Source: Sphingobacteriales bacterium 44-15
Lineage (GTDB): Bacteria; Bacteroidota; Bacteroidia; Chitinophagales; Chitinophagaceae
NCBI GenBank assembly: GCA_001899685.1
Contig: MKWG01000007.1
Location: 62,001 to 126,000, forward strand
Direction of reading: 5' to 3'
DNA: 64,000 bases
Part shown: positions 8,137-15,608 of the stretch, one piece after another
How the letters are laid out: every line of letters begins with the position of its first letter
How positions within the stretch are numbered: position 1 is the first letter of the stretch
Program-made: the position numbers and the translations under genes
The notes under the pieces: generated by a model
What the model saw: the letters and a program-made list of their open reading frames with translations, nothing else
What the model was told of the DNA's origin: nothing
The model's database searches: none

Positions 8137-8320
8137 TTAGATTTGAAATTTAATATTTGAAATTTGAACCACGGAGACACAAAGACACAGAGGTGCACAG
8201 AGTGGTTTGTTATTATTGTTTACGGTTTATAGTTTTTTGTTTATGCTATTCTAATACTTTCTAACTAAGCTATTTAAAACGCTGCCTTTTATGTGTGCAT
8301 TTCAAATCTCAAATTTTAAA
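8137..8320. repeat. Word-like intergenic repeat (TTTGAAATTT and CCACGGAGACAC types)
   Basis: This 184-bp spacer starts with AGATTTGAAAT (8139-8149), which is exactly complementary to ATTTCAAATCT at 8299-8309, so the whole spacer is bracketed by an 11-bp inverted repeat. Inside is the motif ACCACGGAGACACAAAGACA (8167-8186) and a GTGGTT that pairs with AACCAC. No gene is visible. Confidence 0.7.
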
Positions 8321-9274
8321 TCATCTTAGCCATCCCATTTTATCCCAATACGGCAGATTCAGAAAAGCCGGATCGGGATAGGCAAGTGAACGCGCCTGCT
8401 GTACTCCCGTTTCATCCAGGTAATTGCCATCTGCAGCATCCAGCGATTCCAACAGATATGACTCCTTATCTATACCCACCAGCACTGAAGAAACCTGCGG
8501 AAAAGACAGCGCGAACTTCACTGCCATTTTAGGAAGAGACACTCCATTTTGCAGCAGCCTGCTATACTTTCTTATATGCTCTTCAACCTGTTGGAGCGCC
8601 GGATGCAAACCTGTTCCCCTGGTACTTAATAATCCTTTCAGCAAAACAGAACGTACCACTATCCCTACTCCACTTTTTGCAGCAAGCTCAAACAATGTTT
8701 GCTGGCGCTGATCCATTAAATTAAAAGGGAGCTGTACCACATTCCAGGTATCGGATTCAATAGCTTTCCGGGTTTCTTCTACGCTATAGGTAGATGCACC
8801 AATGGCTCTTACCACACCGGCTTTTTTAAGCCTGAGCATTTCATCTGCGATCACCTGCCGGTCAAGAATCTCCTTATCAGCCTGGTGAAGCATGTACACA
8901 TCAATATAATCTGTTTGTAGCGCCGACAGGCTTTCCCTGATTGACGTATGTATTAATTTTTTTATTTCTGCGTCTGATGAAAGCACTCCTTCTGCATTCC
9001 TGAAATGACGGCATTTTGTTGCAAGTACAATATCCTGCCGGCAATGCCTGAACGCTTTTCCCATTATATTTTCACTTACTCCATACATCCGGGCAGTATC
9101 AAAAAAATTAAATCCTTTTGCTGCAGCAGCCTGCAACAATGCAATGGCATCTTTTTCAGCGATCATATCTTCCCTGCCATTCACGCCAATACCATAAGGC
9201 ATTCCTATTTCCACTCCTCCAAAAGCTATCTCTGAAACACGGATGCCTGTATTCCCTAAAAACCTCTTTTGCAT
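8321..9274 (-). CDS. Aldo/keto reductase
   Basis: This 317-residue TIM-barrel oxidoreductase has the full catalytic tetrad: D59 and Y64 (FFDTARMYG), K87 (LATKCRHF) and H130 (VYMLHQAD). It begins KRFLGNTGIRVSEIAFGG, the usual start of the family. It resembles aldose or aldehyde reductases and L-fucose or D-threo-aldose dehydrogenase relatives, which would suit a sugar pathway. It lies 3 bp downstream of the aldolase gene, so the two are almost certainly co-translated. The substrate is not determinable. Confidence 0.92.
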   Translation of the reverse strand: MQKRFLGNTGIRVSEIAFGGVEIGMPYGIGVNGREDMIAEKDAIALLQAAAAKGFNFFDTARMYGVSENIMGKAFRHCRQDIVLATKCRHFRNAEGVLSSDAEIKKLIHTSIRESLSALQTDYIDVYMLHQADKEILDRQVIADEMLRLKKAGVVRAIGASTYSVEETRKAIESDTWNVVQLPFNLMDQRQQTLFELAAKSGVGIVVRSVLLKGLLSTRGTGLHPALQQVEEHIRKYSRLLQNGVSLPKMAVKFALSFPQVSSVLVGIDKESYLLESLDAADGNYLDETGVQQARSLAYPDPAFLNLPYWDKMGWLR

Positions 9275-9277
9275 ACA

Positions 9278-10078
9278 CTATTGCTTTTCTATATAGGAAC
9301 TGCTCTTTGCTGAAGAAGTGTTATCAAATGCCTGCAGCAGTGAAGCATAATAATTTTTCAATCCTACCACATCAGCACCTATGCTTACGAACTGGTAGCC
9401 CATTTCATTCAGCTCTTTCAGATTGGCGGGACTTCCTACCGTTCCGGCAAATTTTCCGTTTTTCTTTGCTGCTTCTGCAATCCTTTTTCTTGTTTCAATC
9501 AATAATGGATGATCCCATACTCCCGGTGCGCCGATACCCTGGCTAAAGTCGCCGGGACCAAAAAACAACATATCATATCCCGGTAATGCAGCAATAGCTT
9601 CCAACTCATCCAATGGCTCGGGGTCTTCTATCTGTAGTATTACAAAACGCTGTTCATTAGCTTCCTTTAAATATTGGAAAAAGTCTACGCCGGTATATCC
9701 GCCATCTGCATTGCCCCCGTCTATCGCTCTTCTTCCTGTGGGATGAAACCTGGTGTGATATACGATTTCCTTAGCGTCAGAAAGACTGAGTATATGAGGT
9801 ACCATAATACCTGTTGCATCCAGCTCCAATGGCTTGATATAATTATTGTATGCTCCTCTCGGCACTCTTACCAGCAGATCGGCATCATGTGCCTTTGTTG
9901 CCCAAACAGAAGCCTCAAGCGCCGACCAATCCTGGCTGATATGTTCCTGGTCCACCCATACGCAGTCAAAGCCAGCCAGCGCAGCCATTTCGCATACTCT
10001 CGGATCTGCCAGGTTAATTTTTATACAACTCACGTTTTCGCCTTCGCGAAGCTTTTTTAGAACCCTGCTTTTACGCAT
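9278..10078 (-). CDS. HpcH/HpaI-family aldolase
   Basis: This 266-residue class II pyruvate aldolase has catalytic H46 (VDQEHISQD), R71 (RVPRGAYNN), metal ligands E151 (LQIEDPE) and D177 (FFGPGDFSQG), and the GIMVPHI segment. The family splits 2-keto-3-deoxy sugar acids or 4-hydroxy-2-oxo acids into pyruvate and an aldehyde. I place the start at the ATG at 10078 (MRKSRVLKK). The frame is open back to 10147, but those 23 codons only translate a TTTGAAATTTGA repeat and do not resemble the family. With the aldo/keto reductase and alcohol dehydrogenase it suggests a non-phosphorylative sugar-acid pathway; a dehydratase is not evident in the operon. Confidence 0.92.
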   Translation of the reverse strand: MRKSRVLKKLREGENVSCIKINLADPRVCEMAALAGFDCVWVDQEHISQDWSALEASVWATKAHDADLLVRVPRGAYNNYIKPLELDATGIMVPHILSLSDAKEIVYHTRFHPTGRRAIDGGNADGGYTGVDFFQYLKEANEQRFVILQIEDPEPLDELEAIAALPGYDMLFFGPGDFSQGIGAPGVWDHPLLIETRKRIAEAAKKNGKFAGTVGSPANLKELNEMGYQFVSIGADVVGLKNYYASLLQAFDNTSSAKSSSYIEKQ

Positions 10079-10112
10079 AAAAAGATTTGAAATTTGAAAA
10101 TTGAAATTTGAG
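10079..10112. repeat. TTTGAAATTTGA-type repeat upstream of the aldolase
   Basis: About three imperfect copies of TTTGAAATTTGA in the leader of the aldolase gene. The same words appear at 8139-8160, 8299-8320 and 42011-42040. Because the repeat is free of stops in one frame it falsely extends the aldolase reading frame. Confidence 0.7.
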
Positions 10113-10197
10113 ACGCCACATCTCCCATTTCCGGCTATTGGTTCCAAAATTAATTCTTTCTATCACCTTTGCCACTGTCACTTTTATGCAGTTTTGC

Positions 10198-11451
10198 TTA
10201 TTGCCTGCTTACAGATCGTTTCAACAAATACAATGACAGCGCTCCTGTTGCCAGCAGGAATGCAGCAATCCTGAACAACAGTCCAAGATCTATATTGATA
10301 TCCCTTAGGTATCCGCCTGCATATATACCTATCCCGCCAATAACGGTAGCAAAAAGATTCAGCACCCCGTAAGCAGTTGCCCTGTATTTCTGATCCACGA
10401 CCATGCACAATATGGGCATCATATTCCCATCTGAAAAAATACGGGTGAACGCATACAGCATAAAACAAGCCACCGCCACGACCAGCACAGAAGAATATCC
10501 GGCAATAAAAATAGCGGGAGCAGCAATACACAAACCGATCATCGGCAACAATATTCTTGCATACTTATTCGTCCGGCTCCACCTGTCGGCTAAAAAACCG
10601 CCAACCAATACCCCGATGATGGAGGCTGTATGAAAATAACCGGTAGCATATACACCTGCCATAGTTTGCGACAGGCTGAACTTCTCTTTATAGAAAGTCG
10701 GCAGCCAGCCACCGATCACCCAGCCCACAATACCGATCATGCTCCATGTGAACAGTGTTTTCAGATAATTTTTATTGGTCAGCAAATACCTGATCACTGC
10801 AAAAAACTTTGGCTTATTTCCCAGGTCAGCCTTTTCCACTGAAGTCTCTGTCTGATCTGGCTCTTTGTTATCTCTTAAGCAGAATATCAGTACGACGGCA
10901 TACAACATCCCAATGCCCCCTAATATATTAAAAGCAAAGTTCCACGAATGAGCCTCCGCAAGCCAGCCTCCTATAAAACCAAGGCTCTGCCCAACCATAA
11001 TGCCCATAATATGCACACTATTGGCGGAAGACCTGGTATTGCCCCGGTGATAATCCATGATCAGTGCCAACGCGGTTGGGATATAAAAGGCTTCACTAAT
11101 TCCCATCAGTGCCCTCGTTGCCAGCAGGTATTCAAAGCTCGTGGCATAGGCTGTTAAAAACGTTACCCCGGACCATATCAAAAGGCTGACAATAATGATC
11201 CTGCTTTTATTGAATTTATCAGCAATAAACCCTGCCAGCGGGCTTAGCAATCCGTATACCCAAAGAAATACAGAGGTAAGCAGGCCAAACTGCGCATCGG
11301 TCATATGAATTTCGGATACTATGGAGCTGCGCATGGTGGTGATCATCATCCTGTCCAGGTAATTCAAAAGCCCTACCACACAGAGCATAGCCACTACCAG
11401 CCAGGGATAAAAGGAAGATTTTTGTATTGATGATTCTGTAAATTGTGTCAC
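10198..11451 (-). CDS. MFS transporter (anion:cation / sugar-acid symporter type)
   Basis: A 417-residue major facilitator protein with about 12 membrane segments. It shows the loop 2-3 type motif PLAGFIADKFNKSRII, the TM4-5 segment RALMGISEAFYIPTALALIMDY and a second GGFLADRWSRTNK motif in the second half. It resembles hexuronate, galactonate and related carboxylate transporters. The start I choose is GTG at 11451 (VTQFTESSIQKSSF). The frame is open to 11520, but that stretch contains the -7 promoter box (11493-11500) and would need a TTG start, so it is leader DNA. It is the first gene of operon A and probably imports the substrate. There is a 119-bp spacer before the aldolase gene. Confidence 0.9.
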   Translation of the reverse strand: MTQFTESSIQKSSFYPWLVVAMLCVVGLLNYLDRMMITTMRSSIVSEIHMTDAQFGLLTSVFLWVYGLLSPLAGFIADKFNKSRIIIVSLLIWSGVTFLTAYATSFEYLLATRALMGISEAFYIPTALALIMDYHRGNTRSSANSVHIMGIMVGQSLGFIGGWLAEAHSWNFAFNILGGIGMLYAVVLIFCLRDNKEPDQTETSVEKADLGNKPKFFAVIRYLLTNKNYLKTLFTWSMIGIVGWVIGGWLPTFYKEKFSLSQTMAGVYATGYFHTASIIGVLVGGFLADRWSRTNKYARILLPMIGLCIAAPAIFIAGYSSVLVVAVACFMLYAFTRIFSDGNMMPILCMVVDQKYRATAYGVLNLFATVIGGIGIYAGGYLRDINIDLGLLFRIAAFLLATGALSLYLLKRSVSRQ

Positions 11452-11481
11452 AATATTTAAAATGTAGACGCCTGATTTTGC

Positions 11482-11510
11482 AGCATACTTTTCAAATGTA
11501 GAAGTATGCT
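11482..11510 (-). promoter_or_regulatory. Promoter -7 box of operon A inside a 9-bp inverted repeat
   Basis: On the minus strand TACATTTG (11500-11493) matches the Bacteroidota -7 consensus TAnnTTTG exactly. It is enclosed by the inverted repeat AGCATACTT (11482-11490) and AAGTATGCT (11502-11510). The shared 35-bp element lies exactly 21 nt upstream. The start codon of the transporter is about 40 bp downstream. The inverted repeat is specific to this promoter and could be a repressor site. Confidence 0.7.
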
Positions 11511-11521
11511 TTAAAAACAAT

Positions 11522-11556
11522 TGTTACTTTAATACATAAATATGATACTTTTTTTC
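11522..11556 (-). promoter_or_regulatory. Shared 35-bp regulatory element, copy A (operon A promoter)
   Basis: Read on the minus strand it starts GAAAAAAAGTATCATA and ends TTAAAGTAACA. It matches the ridA copy at 26 of 35 positions without gaps, and all three copies share AGTA at element positions 8-11 and 29-32. The end of the element is 21 nt from the -7 box, the same distance as in the other two copies. Two AGTA cores 21 bp apart fit a direct-repeat site for an AraC-type activator. Confidence 0.75.
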
Positions 11557-11640
11557 GTGGTTAACGATCAGGATAAGAAATGAGGACACTATCAAGAAAA
11601 AAGTGCCTGTTATTCTTTATCTTTAGCTATATAGAAAAAT

Positions 11641-13722
11641 ATGCTCCGTAATATTATTTTTAACCTCTGCCCAAAACTCTCCCGACTGTTTTTTCTTATC
11701 ATATTCTTAAACCTCGCTCCTTCAATACCAGCCGCTTCCCAGGACATAGATACACCGAAAGCTTATTTTAAAACAGGGCCTGCTACAGCGCTTAAGTGGG
11801 ATCATGGCCCGGTATCGCTTGGAATGGTGATGGACATGGATATGGCGCCGGGTTCAGGTAAGCCTTCACAGGATCTTTTGATAAGCCGTATCTGGGATGG
11901 GATATATACTTATTCCTCGCAAGGCGCTTTCTCGGGTGAAAGCCTTCTAAAGCAACCTTATTTTATGGGTAAAGCAGGAATACTCCTGTTTCAACCGGTT
12001 GACTGGAATAAGGACGGAATTGCAGATCTGATAGCAGCTGACAGAGATGGCTTTCTTTATCTTCTTCCCGGAAACAAAACCGCTGCAGGTATTCATTATG
12101 ACAAATCCAATAAAGCCATAATGCGGGATACAGTGAATAACCTTCCTTTTAATATACCTTACGAAAACCCCAATAATCCCCGCGTAGATGACCTGGGCGG
12201 GTATATTGATGCGCAATATTATAATTACGTATATCCCAAGATATATACTTCGCCATTCTTCAAAAAATTCAAAGATCTGATCATAGGCGATTTTGCCGGT
12301 AATCTCTGGTGGCTTCCGGATCAATCCGACGGAAGCGGGCAACCTTCCTATTCAGGAATAAAATATACCAAGGAAGTAAGCCATCAAAGGTTTGGTATAC
12401 AATACCAGAAAGACCTGGGGCTGGATTATGTAAAACCTGCCGAGAAAATAAATGATGAACAGGGGCAGCCTTTTTTATTAGGCACAGCAAAGGAAAATAA
12501 AGCTTTTTTTAAAGGATCAAATACAAGACCTGTTGTATATCCCGATCAGTCCGGAGCTCCGGGGCTGCTGGTGATAGCCGGTTCTAATCTCCAGCAGATA
12601 TTTTATTTAAAAAGAGTCAATCCTCTCCGTGAGCGAAAACCTGTTTTCAAAAATATGGGGGAAATAAAGATCTCCGGGCTGGAAAAAGCAACATTAAATT
12701 TTCATTCCAAGATATGCCTGTTTGAAAATAAAGGCAGGAAAGACCTGCTGCTTACAACAGGCAATAATATAGCCATACTCAGGAACGACGGCTGGAAAAA
12801 CGGTCTCCCTCATTTCACTTTCCATAACTGGATCAGCGGCCCTGATGTTACAGGATCATTCTATGCTTTTGATGATATGTATACAGACTCTCAGAGCAAA
12901 AGATATATCATTCATTTTACAGGAACTTACTGGAACATGATACCTGTTGAAAAAACAAAAGATGGTATCAGGCTGCATTATACAGACTCTCTTAAAATCA
13001 TGGATCAGGATGGAATTTTCAACGTCGAAGGAGAAACGGATCCACAGCTATCGCCGGAATGGGGTTATCACAGGATCTCGCATTGGGATTTTGACGGGTC
13101 AGGTCATAACCATCTTATTGCAGCAACCGATAAAGGGCTGCTCTATCTTCTTAAAGATGATCCGGCACTTGCAAAGCCCGGCAAATTTATATTCCGTTCT
13201 TCAGGTCCGTTGAAAGATACTTCGGGCAATGTGATCAGGATCCACAATCGTGCTGTTGCTGCAGGCATTGATCTGAATGAAGATGGTCGTGAAGACCTGA
13301 TTGCAGGTGGCATCAGCTACCAGTTAGGCATTAAGTCGGATCCTCATCCTGGTGGCGGGGTTTATTATATGATCAATTTGGGTAATGACCCCGAAGGAAT
13401 ACCTGTCTTATCGCCTCCGCAGCCACTCGATCTCGGCCCGGATTTTAAACCCCGGGTAAACAGTCATATTGGTCTGCAGGCTTTGGATATTGATAGTGAT
13501 GGGGAAAAAGAAGTTATAATAAGTCTCCAGGATGCCGGATGGGACGGGAGGATATATCGCAAGGTGAAAGGGAAAACAGCCCTGCAGTATACAGGATCAA
13601 AGGTTCCGGTAAAACCGATCAATGAACAGGTACTTGACCTGGATGGCGATGGCAGCTATGAACTGGTACGTCCCGGCGGGGAAAGAGGCGTGGGAGATTT
13701 CAGAAAATTAGAAAGGTATTGA
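11641..13722 (+). CDS. Exported FG-GAP/VCBS repeat protein
   Basis: This 693-residue protein has a signal peptide (about 1-33, with LFFLIIFLNLAPSIPAASQ) followed by a beta-propeller-like series of calcium-binding blade motifs: DWNKDGIADLIAADRDG, DFDGSGHNHLIAATDKG, DLNEDGREDLIAGG, DIDSDGEKEVIIS and DLDGDGSYELVRPGG. Such repeats form integrin-like propellers and occur in secreted or surface proteins that bind glycans or proteins. No catalytic motif and no type IX sorting domain were seen at the C-terminus. It is transcribed divergently from operon A and convergently with operon B, between the two, so a role with the same substrate is plausible. A weak -7-like TATCTTTA lies about 20 bp upstream of the ATG. 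Confidence 0.86.
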   Translation: MLRNIIFNLCPKLSRLFFLIIFLNLAPSIPAASQDIDTPKAYFKTGPATALKWDHGPVSLGMVMDMDMAPGSGKPSQDLLISRIWDGIYTYSSQGAFSGESLLKQPYFMGKAGILLFQPVDWNKDGIADLIAADRDGFLYLLPGNKTAAGIHYDKSNKAIMRDTVNNLPFNIPYENPNNPRVDDLGGYIDAQYYNYVYPKIYTSPFFKKFKDLIIGDFAGNLWWLPDQSDGSGQPSYSGIKYTKEVSHQRFGIQYQKDLGLDYVKPAEKINDEQGQPFLLGTAKENKAFFKGSNTRPVVYPDQSGAPGLLVIAGSNLQQIFYLKRVNPLRERKPVFKNMGEIKISGLEKATLNFHSKICLFENKGRKDLLLTTGNNIAILRNDGWKNGLPHFTFHNWISGPDVTGSFYAFDDMYTDSQSKRYIIHFTGTYWNMIPVEKTKDGIRLHYTDSLKIMDQDGIFNVEGETDPQLSPEWGYHRISHWDFDGSGHNHLIAATDKGLLYLLKDDPALAKPGKFIFRSSGPLKDTSGNVIRIHNRAVAAGIDLNEDGREDLIAGGISYQLGIKSDPHPGGGVYYMINLGNDPEGIPVLSPPQPLDLGPDFKPRVNSHIGLQALDIDSDGEKEVIISLQDAGWDGRIYRKVKGKTALQYTGSKVPVKPINEQVLDLDGDGSYELVRPGGERGVGDFRKLERY

Positions 13723-13750
13723 TCAGCGCATATAATCAAAGATTTATCCG

Positions 13751-14719
13751 TTATTGCTCGCTACTAATCCTGTCACATATTTGTAAAACGGCACAGGCAG
13801 CGGATGCCTGTACATCCGCATCATCTGCAGCTTTACCGGTCGGGTCTGCATTACGCATCCAGCCCGTAAGAACAGGTAAATGTTCTTTACCGCCAGCAAC
13901 GGCCAATCCCGCCGCTATATCCATTCTTATTCCCTTATCTTTTTTATTGCTGAAAGCGACAAACCTGTTGAAGATGTTTTTATATGTTTCGTTGATCTTC
14001 GCCTCCTGCGGAGCAGTAAGCAACGCAGCATTCAGGAAGCCAACTTTCCCTTCCGCATCATCCGGTAATGCCAGCACCATACCACTTAATGCATTCCAGT
14101 CCTCTATGTCGAGTTCACCACTAATACGCAATACATACGCGGCTACACGTCGCTGTAACATATCCTCATTTGCATCCAGCAGCCTGTTAAGGAAATATTT
14201 TTCTGCGGCTTTAGCTGAATCCGCATTGGTATAAGCAACTGCCCAATGCGTATAAGCAGAAAAGCTTTTAACATCGCTATGGAGCGCTGCATTAGTGGCC
14301 TCGGGGTATTGAGGCAGGGGAGAGATTTTCAGCTTTGCCATCGTTTCAATGGCATGTATCCTGTCCCTGCCGGCCGTATCCAAAAAGGCATTTACAATTT
14401 GTGTTTTATACCGCGCCGCTTCATCGCTATTGCTCAACAGTGCAAGTACCCTCCATATCCCTATACGGTATTGAGGCCTTTCATGAAAGCGCTCCAATTC
14501 CTTTAAATATACATCCTTAACAGCGCCGGAATGTCCCGACCATATTAAAAATTCAGCGGCATGCACCTTTACCCATTCCTGCTGCTCATGTAAAATCTTT
14601 CTTAGAGTATTAACGGCTTCTTCCTTCAGGTCAATTGGCTGTTCTTGTGTTTCTCTTTTCCCTGGATGACATGCGCTCATCATTAATACAATTAAAAATG
14701 TTTTTGATAGTAATTTCAT
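13751..14719 (-). CDS. HEAT-repeat-like lipoprotein
   Basis: This 322-residue protein starts MKLLSKTFLIVLMMSAC, a lipoprotein signal with the cysteine at 17, so it is probably anchored in the outer membrane or facing the periplasm. The rest is alpha-helical with repeated units of the HEAT type, for example VHAAEFLIWSGHSGAV, DRIHAIETMAKL, LQRRVAAYVLRISG and IRMDIAAGLAVAGG. I chose the ATG at 14719 because the frame upstream (to 14749) only translates spacer repeat; Met at 14731 is possible. It is the last gene of operon B, 106 bp after the PhyH gene, the gap being filled by a word-like repeat. HEAT proteins serve as scaffolds; no enzymatic function is visible. Confidence 0.8.
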   Translation of the reverse strand: MKLLSKTFLIVLMMSACHPGKRETQEQPIDLKEEAVNTLRKILHEQQEWVKVHAAEFLIWSGHSGAVKDVYLKELERFHERPQYRIGIWRVLALLSNSDEAARYKTQIVNAFLDTAGRDRIHAIETMAKLKISPLPQYPEATNAALHSDVKSFSAYTHWAVAYTNADSAKAAEKYFLNRLLDANEDMLQRRVAAYVLRISGELDIEDWNALSGMVLALPDDAEGKVGFLNAALLTAPQEAKINETYKNIFNRFVAFSNKKDKGIRMDIAAGLAVAGGKEHLPVLTGWMRNADPTGKAADDADVQASAACAVLQICDRISSEQ

Positions 14720-14731
14720 GGTAAAATTCAT

Positions 14732-14825
14732 ACAGGTTACAAGTTGCAAGTCTCAGGTTTCAGGTTTACTTGTACATAAAGCTCACAGCTCATAGCCGAA
14801 AGCTCGAAGCTCACAGCCCATCACA
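14732..14825. repeat. Word-like intergenic repeat (CAGGTTTCAGG and AGCTCACAGCTC types)
   Basis: The spacer reads as short, partly repeated words: TTACAAGTTGCAAGTCTCAG, then AAGCTCACAGCTCATAG and AGCTCGAAGCTCACAGC. It has no coding content. The first word family recurs at 3427-3470 and 56735-56760. Confidence 0.7.
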
Positions 14826-15581
14826 TCACACTTTTTCCCGTTCTTTAGCCAACTGCTCCATATATCTTTCTTTTGCCACCTTATCTTCTTTGGCTGATTC
14901 TCCCCAATAAATCAATCCCATTGCTTTTCTTGTCCTGTCGGCGGTAGTATTGGCGCCTGCCCTGTGAATAGTTAGCGAATGATGTACCAGCAGATCGCCC
15001 GGATTAGCAGGGAATGCTATTTCATTTTTTACATCGTCTTCTGTTCCGAAATCAACGATCTGTTGTGAAAAGCCAAGTGTGGCAGTACGTCCGTGGGTTC
15101 TCATACCTTTGAGATGAGAGCCCTTTACATATTTCACACATCCGTTTTCTTCGTCGGCCTTTTCCAGGGCGAGCCACATGGTAACCGCCTGCTGCGGGTC
15201 CAGCATAAAATAATATCCGTCCTGGTGGGGCGGTGTAGGTTTTCCTATTTTAGGAGGCTTATTGAAATATTCTACAGTTTTGCAAACAACATCTTCATCC
15301 AGCAAAGCCTTAGCGATTGCTTCGAACTTACTGTCTACTGCTAATGCTTTAAAATATGGATCATACTTCTCCAGGTCCTGCATCTGCTTGAGCGTGGCAA
15401 TATCATTCTTGTCTTCATAGAAATAATGACTTGCAGACATAGCAGGTATTTTTTCTGCAATAAACCGCTGCACGTTCTCATTCAAGTCCTGTACTTCCTT
15501 CAGTGAAAGAAACCCGGGAATATATACGTATCCATCTTTATCAAAAGAGGATTTCAGCGATTTCAGGTATTGTTCATTCAT
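14826..15581 (-). CDS. Phytanoyl-CoA dioxygenase (PhyH) family protein
   Basis: A 251-residue Fe(II)/2-oxoglutarate oxygenase. The iron triad is visible as H119 and D121 (PPHQDGYYF) and the distal H206 (SLTIHRAGAN), with an arginine at 216-218 (DRTRKAMG) to bind 2-oxoglutarate. The segment ENGCVKYVKGSHLKG is the usual double-stranded helix core. There is no signal peptide, so it acts in the cytoplasm. Bacterial members hydroxylate diverse small molecules; in sugar loci they can act on methylated or alkylated substrates. It is near the 3' end of operon B, 27 bp after a GH-like gene. The substrate is unknown. Confidence 0.92.
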   Translation of the reverse strand: MNEQYLKSLKSSFDKDGYVYIPGFLSLKEVQDLNENVQRFIAEKIPAMSASHYFYEDKNDIATLKQMQDLEKYDPYFKALAVDSKFEAIAKALLDEDVVCKTVEYFNKPPKIGKPTPPHQDGYYFMLDPQQAVTMWLALEKADEENGCVKYVKGSHLKGMRTHGRTATLGFSQQIVDFGTEDDVKNEIAFPANPGDLLVHHSLTIHRAGANTTADRTRKAMGLIYWGESAKEDKVAKERYMEQLAKEREKV

Positions 15582-15608
15582 ATATATTACTTTTTAAAAT
15601 GGAAAAGA

